A stretch of 64,000 nt of DNA from Lingula anatina (Eukaryota; Brachiopoda; Lingulata; Lingulida; Lingulidae), in NCBI RefSeq assembly GCF_001039355.2, contig NW_019773614.1:86618-150617 (forward strand), read 5' to 3'. Made by a program: the position numbers and the translations under genes. The notes beneath the pieces were generated by a model. The model was not told the DNA's origin and made no database searches. It saw only the letters and a list, made by a program, of their open reading frames with translations. Shown piece after piece: positions 29,860 to 41,615 of the stretch (positions within the stretch are counted from its first letter, which is position 1; each line of letters opens with the position of its first letter).

Positions 29860-30962
29860 TTGTAATTTTATTGACGTCAAAAACGGACACGTCACACAGA
29901 CTGATTCATATTCAAAGAAATAAACCAAGAGGAAACTGTATTGTGACGTGTGTAAAACATCATATTTTGTTACTGGCTGCAATTCAATATACATGTTTAT
30001 AGTTTAATACCGTTATAAGCTTTCCCTTTTACGAACTTCTTATTCGACCTAATAGGATCTAATAGGCACCCTGAAACGAAACGAACTGATGACTAAAGAA
30101 ACGCCAAATTAAATTCTTAATGTCAATCAGTGCTACACTCCCCTCAATCATCATTAACTATCAAATATAATTAGTTGGGAACCTCGGCACAAATATTAAC
30201 TTTACAACACTGCAGTAGTGATAACAAGGTTATAAAATTAAAAAAAACTTATAATTACTAATATTAATACTAATTACTACAAATAATTAATGTGCCTTGG
30301 AAGCCAGAATAATTTTCAAAAGGAAAAAGGTTTTAATAAAATCTTCAAATAAATTCTTTTTTTGGTCACGCTATTCGTAGCCACAGCCGTATATAAACAA
30401 AGAATAATATGCTTTGTTCTATTCAGGTATATATTAAATCTGAATATTTTTGTGCACACACGTGTGGTACATACACGTAGGGCATAACCCCTCCCCCACC
30501 CTCCACCACCCCCACCCTCCCACCGCCTACTGTTTGCAGACATCTGACAACGATGATAAAATGGACGACCCCTTAAAAACAATCTCAAAGAACATAACCT
30601 ATTTGTAACTCTCTGCCTCTAATGGATGACCCCTTCTTTACGAACTACCTCACAGAACATAACCTAACTGTTGCCTTCCCTGTTATATACCAAAATTGGT
30701 ATGAAGCAACCGTGAGCCAAGGAATGCTGGATGGCGCCCGTTTGATGTGCAAATGGAAAGTACCAGTAACCACCTCGAGGAATACTGTTAAACAATAAAC
30801 TTTGTATTTGAATGCAATCTTTATTTTGCCTTACTTTTACAGGGTTTACAACTCGGATTTCTATGCTCTGCCATTTTAATGAGGATGTTCTATTCCATTT
30901 GTTTATATCCCGATTTATCCCGGGGTGCCACTATATTAAATCATTCCACTTTGGTGCCTAGC
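29860..30962 (+). other. 3' flank of gene D and spacer
   Basis: The first about 500 bp match the 3' flank of A-C, with deletions. Then come a C-rich low-complexity stretch (about 30487-30530) and AT-rich noncoding DNA. No gene seen. This is the right end of the CHAT array: no fifth copy follows. Confidence 0.5.
30335..30340 (+). promoter_or_regulatory. Candidate polyadenylation signal of gene D
   Basis: AATAAA about 475 nt after the stop, in the position shared with B and C. Confidence 0.35.
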
Positions 30963-31275
30963 TCCAAGATGAGACTTTATTTTAGAGCTGTTCACTGGCG
31001 TTGTTATTTTGTTTTAACTGCTGAATTGACATGGCACGATGTTGTTCATTTTATATGGTTTCTGTTTCGTAACAAGAATCACTGCAACTGTTGTGTGACG
31101 CACGCCGAGACGAACGCGATCTGGACAACCCGACACGAAAAATGTCCAGTATTTAACTGGACTACATCAGCAAGGTGTCAGTACACCGAGCCATAGTCTC
31201 TTGGGTTACCACTTTTCCAATGAAAATGTTCAAGTACATGAAGATTTCGCTGGTATTTCTCGGCTACTGCAATTC
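30963..31275 (+). repeat. Duplicated 5' leader, upstream copy
   Basis: Closely matches 31669-31978, the 5' UTR and signal-peptide start of the gene at 31933. Differences are scattered substitutions and small indels. The similarity stops shortly after the signal-peptide codons. Confidence 0.75.
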
Positions 31276-31453
31276 AGTTTGTCAGAGGTTTCAGTCATTT
31301 TGCAAAATAAAAAATTGCACATCTTCCCATCGTTTATCTAAAGATCTAATAATCTGCAGATTCAGAGATTTACCAAAGCCAAAGGCAGGGAAAACGATCT
31401 TCAATGCACGAATTTGTCCTCACTTGTTTTGGACCACTAGTAGGACCCACTAA
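31220..31453 (+). pseudogene. Truncated copy of the signal-peptide exon of the 31933 gene
   Basis: Reads MKMFKYMKISLVFLGYC, the same signal-peptide start as the downstream gene, then about 60 unrelated residues to a stop at 31453 (77 residues in all). None of the cysteine-rich domain follows. It is most likely a remnant left by a local duplication. A small secreted peptide or an alternative first exon is possible but unsupported. Confidence 0.4.
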
Positions 31454-31603
31454 ACCACCGAGTTTTGAACTCATCCATTTTTGTCATCATTTTCACAAGT
31501 CTAAAAAGAGTGGACTTTTTCCAGACCCTCCCCCCCCCCCCCCCACCTTCATAGAGAACAAGGTGGGCAGTAAAAAACAATGACCTTTGAGAGCAATTTG
31601 TAT

Positions 31604-31667
31604 CATCCTTTTTGTCAAAAGTGCACAGAGGGAGTCTCGTCTCTGTGCACTTTTGACAAAAAGGATG
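31604..31667. repeat. Perfect 27-bp inverted repeat (hairpin)
   Basis: Arms 31604-31630 and 31641-31667 are exact reverse complements around a 10-base loop. It sits directly before the downstream leader copy (starting about 31669). Confidence 0.95.
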
Positions 31668-31668
31668 C

Positions 31669-31978
31669 CCCAAGACGAGACTTTATTTTAGAGCTGTCCA
31701 TTGGCGTTTTTAATTTGTTTTGACTGCTGAAATGGCATGCCACTATGTTGTTCATTAAATATGGTTTCTGTTCAAAACAATTTCACAAGAATCACTGCAA
31801 CTGTTGTGTGACGCACGCCGAGACGCACGCGATCTCGACAACCCGACACGAAAAATGTCCAGTATTTAACTGGACTGCAGCAGCAAGGTGTCAGTACATC
31901 GAGCCGTAGTCTCTTGGGCTACCACTTTTCCAATGAAAATGTACAAGTACATGAAGATTTTTTCGCTGGTATTTCTCT
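31669..31978 (+). repeat. Duplicated 5' leader, downstream copy (used by the 31933 gene)
   Basis: Matches 30963-31275. It should hold the promoter-proximal sequence, 5' UTR and signal-peptide start of the cysteine-rich gene. Confidence 0.7.
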
Positions 31979-34900
31979 GCTACTGTATCCTGCCCTGTGA
32001 CTGTGTCGTGGACAGCAGTCGGTTGAAGACAGAGGACGGGCTCTCTCTGGGCGGAGGAGAAGACTGGTCGTCCATGCCAGGCTCTAACCCGCCTGGTAAC
32101 CGGTGGTTATATGGCAGCAAGATGTCCATGATGTCCTGGTACCGCTTCATTATCCACTGTTCCACAGACCTACTGTGCTGTTTGTTTGAAGACTGCTGCT
32201 ATGACGTGGCCCAGCACTGTGCCAGCAGTCAGAACAGTGGTGTATTGGCCGCTCCACCCCTGGGTCTGCCCCCAGGGAATGGCAGTGGTCAGATGGCACA
32301 GGGCAGCTCTGGTCGGGACACGGGTGGCGACATCTCAGAGGTAGAGCATATTGTACAGCATGCTGGCTTCATGACATGCACACCAATTCAGAAGAATGCT
32401 GATTTCACAGTTGGTCGTTCGTCAAGTTTGCCGAGAATATCCCAGGCCTCCTGGCACCACGTGTACCCCGTCTGGACGCTGGCCCAGTGCCCGGACGCCT
32501 GGCAGGACAGCGACGCCAGGCAGCAATGTGTCAACGCTACGAGGGCAGACTTTGAGACCTTCCTCCCCGTCACGGACGCCAATGGTGTGACGTACGCTAA
32601 CAAGTACTGCGCGCTGTGTCACGGGGTCAGCGACAGCGTTCAGTGGCACGTGCAGGTGGAGTGCATGCTGACACCCGTGGAAGAGTTCCTGAATTGTACG
32701 TCGTGGCAATGCATCCTAGAAATGGTTCTCCTGAAGTATGATTGCTATGCGACGTTAAAACCGAGCCGTTACCCTAATAGGCCGAGGTTCTGTTTCCCTC
32801 CAGTGAACGCTGTTGACGTAGAGCCCTGCGATTTTGAACTGGTGAACAACACGCTGCACGAGACGTCCAGTCTGCGTGGCTCCGACGTGCAGTCCTCTCT
32901 GCGTGACACGTGTCTCTCTTACACAGCGGTGACACAGACGAGTCTTTACAAAAGTATCCAGGTTTTTAAGAACTACCATTGCATGCTGTGTTATGCCGGG
33001 ATAATGTACCAAGAAGGTAGGTGGGTTTTAATATCTCTAATATTACATGTACCAGGACATGCTGGCGCTCTGTGCCAGAACACGGATACATGTATGTAAA
33101 CCCATTGCTTCTTGTTAGATGTACTTGAGATACTTTTTATCACTCTAACGTACATAGAAAAAAGTATTGGGAAACTTTGGTTAATTTTCTTTAACCGATG
33201 TCTTTCATACACTGGTTACAACAATAAGCCCACTGATCGGGAAAATTTATTTTTATTTAAGTTTCAAGCCGTTACACTCCTACGAAATGAAAAGATTCAT
33301 TCAGCAAATAGCAAAGAAAATAACTTATACATAAGGCATATAAAATATACAATATCGGGGTTCCCTTACCCTGTATTAGTCTCTTAGTTGTCTCATAACT
33401 TTAAAGAAGTAGTAAGAGTTGAAAAAAAAAAGACTGTGTGAGAAGGGGGCCTACTGTAGATGGATAAAATCTAAGAATAATTTATACATGTGCTAGAATA
33501 CACAAATGTAGTTTTGGTTGAAATACTTTTGTTATGGAGTTATGAGCCCCTTATTACAGATTTCCATTAAGCAAAGGACACACGAGACTAGTAGAAGTGT
33601 TTTTTATGCGTTACCATTGCCTCATGTAACTTAAAATGTTCATATTTTGTGGGCTCCATTAAATTTGGTGGTCATATTAGGATTTTGATAAGCATCCCTA
33701 TGGTATCGTTGTCCAGAGGTGAACTTTTAATGGCGGCTCTTGATATTGTTGCTAAGTTACGTTAGAGATATCAGGGCCTGTCCCTGTTTTCTGAGTCATC
33801 GCCATGAGTTAAGTTACTAAATATTTAAGATTTTGTTTTCGTAAAACGGTGGCCATTAACTGCAGGGGTTTAATATCCTACTAAATAACGGGTCAACTGG
33901 AAGGAAAACTAAATAAAATGAAAACCTGAATTGTAATTGCTGCCATTATAAATCTACATGTACTCTGGATCGAACCCGTAGGCCTACATACCCCTAAGTT
34001 CTTTACTGAGGATCACAACTTTATTTCAGGTTCGTACCCGTCACTTATCAGAGAGTACATCCCCCCCCCCCCCCAAGTTTAAGTTATTTACTGAGGATCA
34101 CAAATTTATTTCAGGATCGTACCCGTCACTTATCAGGGAGTTCACACCCCCAAGTTTTAGTTCTTTACTGAGGATCAGCGACGACAGCGCAGATTGGAAC
34201 GTGGACAAGGTGAGTATAGGTACAGCGCATGCGTGAACGTCGCCAAGCCGTCTAGTGTATGCTAGCCTACATGACGTCACTCTTAAAATGAAATTTCTTG
34301 CGTTCGCTTATATGTCTAACCCGTAAATGCGCCAAGAATTAAAATTCAAGGTAACCATATAGGCCTACGTATGACATATAGTTATCTACAAATATGATTT
34401 TATGAAAACGTACTTTTCTCGGGATTTTAGGCCACCCAGCCCTGCCCAGTAGGCTACAAGTCAGTTGGTGGAGAGTGCAGCCCGATTTTACACGCTTTTA
34501 AGCACGTGTTCTATCAAATGAAGTTTGTCTTTGCACCTGATGGCTGGAACCTGACTGAACGCCCAGTCATTAATATTTGTGGCAAAATTGATACCGGTAT
34601 AGGGCATATGGCTATTGCTTTCAACCTTTCGCTGATGGAGCGCTACGACTGCAGTGTGCAGATGGCAGAAAAGGGATCGACTCTCAGCATCGTGTATGTG
34701 GCAAGGATTTCCAGGAATTCTCCCAGTGTCTCCTACATCGAGGGTTGGAAACAGATGGTATGTCTGCTGCCATCCATGGACAGGTTTCTGGAAAAGCGTC
34801 CCATCAAGTTGGCTGAGGGATCTCTGCGTCTGATGGCCAGACCGCGTGCTGCCGACATGTGTGGCAATAGCGGCAATAAGACTCGGTCCACTGAAGTCCT

Positions 34901-35015
34901 AGACGGCGCCACACACACCACGACGGCGTCCTCTTCTGTGTCTCCCGCTGTCCCCATTTATATCACACTTTACGCCCAGGTTGCGTTTTTGGCTTTAAGC
35001 TTTCCCGTCATGTGA
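31933..35015 (+). CDS. Secreted cysteine-rich protein, Methuselah-like receptor ectodomain without 7TM
   Basis: Predicted exons 31933-33016, 34115-34209 and 34431-35015 give 587 residues. The joins are frame-consistent (phase 1: GAAG/GTAGGT to TTTCAG/GATCG; phase 0: ACAAG/GTGAGT to TTTTAG/GCCACC). The ATG starts MKMYKYMKIFSLVFLCYC, a signal peptide. The body is cysteine-rich with CPDAW and NKYCALCHG motifs and CPVGY near the exon 3 start, a pattern I associate with ectodomains of invertebrate Mth-like adhesion-type receptors. Several N-glycosylation sites (NATR, NCTS, NNTL, NLTE) are present. The C-terminus is S/T-rich, then hydrophobic (IYITLYAQVAFLALSF) to the stop with no cytoplasmic tail, so a GPI anchor or a single terminal membrane segment is likely. 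No seven-helix region follows before the next gene. Function unknown. The family call is moderate and the exon model good. Confidence 0.7.
33017..34114 (+). other. Intron 1 of the cysteine-rich gene
   Basis: Noncoding. Near its end a short block (CCAAGTT...TTTACTGAGGATCAC then TTTATTTCAGG) occurs at about 33990-34040 and again at about 34070-34114, giving a decoy acceptor at about 34029 before the used one at 34114. A C-run lies at 34061-34074. Confidence 0.5.
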
Positions 35016-35790
35016 TTAAAATACAGGGTAGAAACCCACAAACTGAATATTGATCAGCGCGGAGAGGAGGTATATATGAAATATATAATACAGTTGTAAA
35101 GTAAATGACGTACACTTTCACTAATTGCACGTAATAATTAAAGAAGAATCAAACGAGTGAAAGGATAGGGAGTTATTGAGTGTAAGTTAAATTTATTTAA
35201 GAGTCAACAAGAGTAAAATTTGTCTTCGTGGTAGGAAAAATGGAACATATCAAAGTCACATATAGTTCGATTTGACTGGTTAATTTCTCAATAGATTTGC
35301 AAGTTTCTTACACGTGAAAATTACTTGCAAACTAGGGATGATAAATATGGTCCAAGCATGAGTAATCCATGTAAAATTTAAAATAAATTAAAAACAAGTA
35401 TCTTATAAATTACGTAATAAGGAAATGTTGAATGGTGGTTTGCAACATGAGAATGGAAAATTCCTTGTAATCACGCAAAGACAATGGAAGGAAAACAACT
35501 AAATGCATGATCAGAATGATGAAATTGCGTATAAATACTTGTGAATTTGTATGAAAAGAGAGTCGGTGAATAATTGTTCGAAAGCTCCAAACCGTCGTTA
35601 TTTGTCGCTATAACAATACGTACGTATTGGTACTGGATCTGTGAACAAGACACCATATTTTTTAGCCGTGCAAAGTGCCTGCAGTGAATTTTCATATCAA
35701 ATATGGTTGTCGTTTTCCACGAAATTTCTTGCATTGGCGCTCCGTTTTTACGTTTTCGGTTATGCATTAGGACCTATGTGTGCGACCATA
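35016..35790. other. Spacer after the cysteine-rich gene
   Basis: AT-rich, no gene or clear repeat recognised. Confidence 0.5.
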
Positions 35791-36041
35791 GAACCGTCCC
35801 TATACCTAGATCGATCTAGCAAGATCGCTCCATCTCCGAGGGTATTTACGCTAAATTGCATTCAGCTTAAGTGGCTTAGATGTCTGGCACGCCTACTGAA
35901 ACTGCTAAATGATAGTTAATTACCCTTTAACAGCTTCAGTAGGCGTGCCAGACATCAGCGCCACTTAGACTGAATGCAATTTAGCAAGAAACCCCTCAGA
36001 GATGGGCTGATCCTGCTAGATTGATCTAGGTATGGGAACGG
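35791..36041. repeat. Fold-back element (about 113-bp imperfect inverted arms)
   Basis: Left arm about 35791-35904 and right arm about 35930-36041 are reverse complements at roughly four in five positions, sharing TCTGGCACGCCTACTGAA, CTAAATTGCATTCAG and CCTAGATC blocks. The spacer is about 26 bp. Noncoding; a MITE or a fossil fold-back. A diverged relative lies at 22960-23120. Confidence 0.75.
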
Positions 36042-36079
36042 GGTCATATGCTGTATATATAACAGCTCTGTGTGGTTTC

Positions 36080-36310
36080 ACAGCGTCTCCGTTATTTAAG
36101 GGGATTTTCTTGCTTGGGGAAATGGTCTCTCCAACCTCCAGTCTGACTAATCAAACCAGCGCAGTGCCCTTTACTAAAAAAGAACTTGTAATGCCAGTTT
36201 CTTTATACAAATAATTTTACAAGACACATACGCTTTTATCTTCTCACAGCATCTTCGTGAGCATATGTTCTTTCCTGTTTTGCGAGATCTCAAAAGGTGG
36301 TGCTGAAGTT
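36080..36310 (+). repeat. Interspersed noncoding repeat (copy 3 of 3)
   Basis: Shares TTTAAGGGGATTTTCTTGCTTGG-type sequence, CTCCAGTCTGACTAATCAAA and GCTGAAGTTAGTG with 22680-22920 and, in part, 11985-12170. Confidence 0.5.
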
Positions 36311-37230
36311 AGTGTACACATGTAGTGTGTAGTTTACAGGTTCTTAATTTTTTTTTTCACAAACGAACCTGGAGGCTACGGCTGAAAACTGACACTAGGC
36401 CAAGCTAACTTCAACGCTGCATCTTGGGTAGTGTGAACTTGTTTATATCTGACACCAACATGGGCCTGTTCTCGCTGTAAGTCAAGCAGGTTCTAACAAA
36501 CACAAACACAGATGTTATCAATGCATAAATTTAACTTCGTTGTTTTTTCTTTATTATGAATGTGTGAAAATTAAACATGGGAGGCGGAGCAGTTGTTTTC
36601 TGGCCCCCATCCTCTCATTTATATCCCGGACCTGTCACAGATAACGCCACTTTGTTGACACTTTGTTGACGTGATATTTTGTCACTGAAGCAGGTTAACC
36701 TATAGCTGGCTGCTGTTCACCTAAATCCTGTTTACAGATGTGACGTATTACATGTATTCGACCTAACCTTTGAGCCATGAGTGTAACGTACCTATCGCCA
36801 TAACTACCTACAGCTGATTTCAGTCACATATACTGTAAGTGTCCAAGAATCAGGTGTCCGTATTTATCCTCTGTATACCTAAATCCTGATGGCGGTTTTC
36901 CTGTGCAAATTTCTGCTTAAGAAGGATTGTTTAGTTTACTACACAGCTAAATCATGATATCAAGTGGATCGGTGGGATGACGATGAGGACACATTAACTG
37001 TGGGGGTGAGATAGACGCACCTGCACTCTCCGCGCCGGCATTTTGGTTCGCAAAACGACCCGACGGCGTAAAAACAATTGCCACACAGAGCTTCAGTCTG
37101 TCTTTATGTAAGATTGTCTAAGTACTCCATATATAACCCCTGTATATAGGACAGGTATATGCATTTGCTCTGAACACGCAGACTGCCTGGACCATTCAGC
37201 TCATTGTATTTAAGCTGTACTGTAAGCCTA
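36311..37230 (+). other. Upstream region of the transporter gene
   Basis: Noncoding. It probably holds the promoter and 5' UTR of the SLC22-like gene. No clear TATA box or other core element is recognised. Confidence 0.4.
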
Positions 37231-39107
37231 ATGGAGTACGACGAAGTCTTGGAGCACGTTGGTCCGTATGGACGCCACCAGATGTTGGCATGGTTCCTGG
37301 TCACTGTTCTCTCCAACTGGCCCTTTGCATGGCAGACGTTCAGCATGAACTTCTTGGGCTACGAGCCGGAACACAGGTGCAGGGTAAGTCTAAATGATTC
37401 TCCTCCTGAACCGCCTTTACTCACCGACTTCGGGGGGAGGGCCGGGGTTTGAGGGTCTTCCCATATGTATCTATACGAGTATGTACACGTATAGATACAT
37501 ATGAATCTATACGTGCATGTGTGTAAGCGTGTGTATAAACATGTTTGTGTGCCAAATAATGCATTCATATATGCAGTATGTAAGTAGATATGCCTTTACA
37601 TCATGCCTATTAAAATTTTAATTAGTTGGCCTTCAGTATGCTGGGTACATCATATAGGTTATATAGGTGCCTTATATAGCTTTGTACACATAGGCCTAGC
37701 AGTCATAAACATCAATTTGCTCTTATTATCTTTTGTTTCAATATAGATGAAACACATTAATATGAATTCATAAATCATGTATAATGTGCCCGTACCCAGC
37801 TAGCCCGCATCGTCAGTCGACAGACATAGGGAAATGTCAATGTAGATCACGATCTCTCAGTTGTAGCGGCGTTAAGATGAATGCAGGCAAAAATGATGAA
37901 AATTTTTCTTGGTCAAACGTCCATTGTGGTAGTCACAGAGCATATGGGTAACATAGAGGAGGAAGCCATCTAACGTCTTCTTTTTAATTTAAAATGAATA
38001 TAATTTCTGTGAGAACTGATCTAGACGCGGCTATTTTTCTCGATATATGTCTTCTATGTCCACTAAAGTCCATCAGCCTAGTTACCGTTACTTGTATCTT
38101 TTAAGAGCTAAAATTAATACGGAATGTTTTAATGTATACTCCAATCTGTTAATTTTTCATTTCTACCTCTAGTTTGCTTTTTTTATAACGGGAACACAGT
38201 TCATTGTATAAATGCTTACGCCCTTATCACCAAACCACGTACGAGTACATCTTAAATTCCATTTACCTTAATTTTTACCGGGGGATTTAGTTTGCAGTTT
38301 AAATTTAAATAGCTTTCATTCCTAACTCAGATTCCATTTGGAGATTTCAACGACACGTCGGTTGGAGATGCTGGCAACTACTCGTTTTCCAGCATTGGGA
38401 AGTGCAGTCTGTTCGCCAACGACACCGCAGGCAACAATTACACCACGGGCTGTGAGTACGGCTGGTGGTACAGCCATAACCCCGTCACTAACTCCATCGT
38501 TACTCAGGTAAGGAACAGTGCAAAGAGTTGAACCGTACTCGATGTTTGATGCATGGACCTAATTTTTAAAATAATACTATATTTTGGAAAGCCATATTAG
38601 ATCAATTCAGAGAACGATTTTGAACGTCACTGAAACAATGTATTCTTGGGTTTGATAACATAAACAGGTCGTTGTGCATTGTTGTAACTCCAATAATGTT
38701 TGACGTCATTAAAGTTCAACAGGCCCAGAAAACAAAATCAAAATGTGGATATGATTACAAACATTTGCCCAATCCTGTTTAAAATACATAATTAAATGTA
38801 TATCCTTCTTTAGTGGGACCTGGTTTGCGATAAGAACTTTCTGGCAGAGACAGCGCAAGCCATCTTCAGTTTTGGCATTCTTCTAGGCGATCTCCTCTTC
38901 GGATTCCTGGCTGATAGATACGGAAGAAGAAAGATATTTTTCGGGACATTGGCGGGCACGGCAGTGGTGGGGTCTGTGGCCATGTTCTCGCCAAATGTCT
39001 ACATCTTCCTGGTGTTTCGCTTCTTTCTGGGTACATTGACAGTGGTAGGTGCATGGTGATATAATTATTTATTTATTTATTGGTTTCTTATATTGTTCGT
39101 TTATTTT

Positions 39108-39157
<50 letters not shown>

Positions 39158-41439
39158 CCATCTGGCTTGCTAAAGTTGTAACTTAACGAAAAATCAAAAC
39201 TCTCATGTTCTGTTGTTTATTATTTGTACATGTTGTGAAAGAAAATAGCAAGTATCTCTCACTAGACCTTGACCGTGGCGAATATGGGGCAGTCGAGACA
39301 CTTGCCTCTTCTGGAATTTCCCCAGAACCCAAAAGAACCGAGTTCTCGCACATGTACCTTGTCTGGTATTTCTCCAATTATATTTTACATGTTTCTTACA
39401 TATTTTCCGTCTGCCCTCTACCAGGGCCACGTGACGGATTGGTAATTCACTAGACATTCACAGCTATGGCTCTGGCTAATTATTAACACTTTTCTCTACT
39501 GTAAAGAGAGGATGTTTGAAAAGAATTAATTCCATATTGCTGAGCTTCCCTCTGGTATACGGTATTTCTCGTCCTCCACCCACATTGTCCACTTTGTCCG
39601 ATTTCGATCGAACTATTTTGGTCAAATTGTGAGAAAAAATCCTAAAGCTATGAATGAATACCAGTAGTTGCTCTATTGGAAATGACTAAACAAATTTAGT
39701 AATGATAGATTATATCTTTCTCCCTCAGGGATTCTGGCTCACCGGCTACCTTTTAATACTGGAAATCTTCCCGCCAAAACAGCGAACTTATTTCGGAATT
39801 CTGGCAGCATTTGGCTGGAACAGCGGTGCCCTCACCATGGCGTTGTTCGGCTACCTCATCCGGGACTGGAAAACACTACAGCTGGTGATATCGTTGCCTG
39901 CTCTGGCGGGGGTCTTGGTCTGGTGGTGTGTATTATATTAAGTGAAATGAATAGAATTTATTAAAACAGCTAATAAAATTATCCTTTGAATTTTATATGT
40001 TACTTGGTTGAGGAATTCTGAGGTTTTGATTCCAATAAATAAATAAATAAAATAATAAAGCCAAAATGGCCATTTCTTTGCAAAGTAAAAAAGCATATAC
40101 AGAAAACAAGATATGAAATCCTTTGAATTTCTTGTTACATTTAACAGTGTACAAAAACTTGTATAACGGCATTTCCAATATATCTTGTTGATAGAAAAAA
40201 TTGTTCAAGAACGCATTAAATTATTTACAGCTTTTAAAATTGTGACAATTTTTTTCTCTCTCTAGGTTTGTCCCGGAGTCTGTGCGTTGGTTGTTGGCAA
40301 GAGGCAGACAAGGGGAAGCACAGCAGCTGGTCTACAACATGGTCAAGTTCAACAATAAGAAACTGCCAGAAGATTTTCAGCTTTGTGTGCCAATCTCGAA
40401 AAAAGACAGAAGCGCCGGAGACGACTCAAACAACGAAGAGAAAACGTACACGACTCTTGATTTGTTCAGGACCCCCAAAATTCGACTGAGAATAATTTGC
40501 TGCACGATACTGTGGTGAGGCACGGATAGAAAAAGTGAATTTGTGTGTAGTTTGAGTCATTAAAAAGAGGTTTAGTCCACTCTCATATTTGAACCTCTCG
40601 TTCATCTTTTATCCACCGTCGTTCATCTTTTATTCCACCGTTCATATGTGGATATGCCATGAAAAAACCACTTAGATCTCAGCAGTTTAAAAAGAAATTA
40701 AAAATAAAAGAGAGAGAGAAACAAAAATGGTTTGATGTAAAGGTGACACAAGCTGCATCAATTGGAAAATAATCATCTTATTTCTCATTTGTTTTAGGAT
40801 TGTGAATACACTAGTGTATTACGGCATCTCCTTCAGTGCACCCAGTATTAACGGCGACTTCTACCTCAACTTTTTCCTTCTAATGGTGATAGAAGTGCCT
40901 GCGGTCATGTTAGCTTTGTTACTAGCATGGAGGTAAGTTTGAGTGCGTGCGAGAATCTGCGTATGCAAGCCCCTGCGCCTGCGCTCTGGTCGAGTAATGA
41001 GTTAATGACAGCGTGGTGAATAAAAAAAAAATAAAGAAATGATGAGCGACGTGCATGAATGTGTCCTTTATCTGCATGGGTATCCGTTGTGATATTGAAT
41101 TATTGATAACTGATTTACAACCATTCCTAATGCAAATTGTTTCAATCTACAGCGGAAAATACATAATTAAAATTACATTACACATAGCCTACAATTACGA
41201 TACTCAGTACACCTTTTTTTTATCACTCCTGCTATAAAAACCAAATAATATTATTTGCTTAATGTATGCACTTGACAATTGATTAACTCAATTATATACC
41301 ATATAAAATACTCTTAATGGATTATAATGTTAAATGTCTTCTATATTGTACAGAATAGGGCGCCGTATGCCGTTAATAGTATCCGGGATGCTGGCTGGAA
41401 TCGCCTGTATCGTCACTCCTTTTATTCCAACGGACACAG
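37231..41439 (+). CDS. SLC22-like organic ion transporter, 3' part not found in window
   Basis: Seven frame-consistent exons: 37231-37383, 38331-38507, 38814-39044, 39729-39925, 40266-40514, 40798-40932, 41354-41439 (409 codons plus one base). It starts MEYDEVLEHVGPYGRHQ, a typical SLC22 N-terminus before helix 1. A large extracellular loop with NDTS, NYSF, NDTA and NYTT glycosylation sites follows, then WDLVC and the MFS signature GFLADRYGRRK after helix 2. FVPESVRWLL is the PESPRWL-type motif after helix 6. Exons 6-7 cover helices 7-9 with LVYYGISFS, YLNFFL and RIGRRMP. SLC22 proteins move organic cations, anions or carnitine across the plasma membrane; the substrate cannot be told. Members have about 550 residues and 12 helices, so roughly the last 140 residues are missing. 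The donor after exon 7 (ACAG/GTTAAC) is weak but plausible. The last exons may lie beyond 64000, or the gene may be broken. Confidence 0.88.
37462..37503. repeat. Perfect 16-bp inverted repeat in transporter intron 1
   Basis: CATATGTATCTATACG and its exact reverse complement separated by 10 bases, 78 bp after the exon 1 donor. Confidence 0.9.
39111..39154. repeat. (TA)n microsatellite in transporter intron 3
   Basis: 44 bases of alternating TA shortly after the exon 3 donor. Confidence 0.95.
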
Positions 41440-41615
41440 GTTAACTGATCTCCCTTTGCTTCTGTTTACAATATAGTACTCATTAGGTCGGGATGTAATG
41501 ATCTTTGTTTATCAAATAAGTTTTTTTTTCTTTTCAGTGATCTTACTTAAATTTTNGGGAGTAAATGACTAGGGTCATTTCACCTGGAATGAAAATCCAG
41601 GTCAATTGCCCCTAA

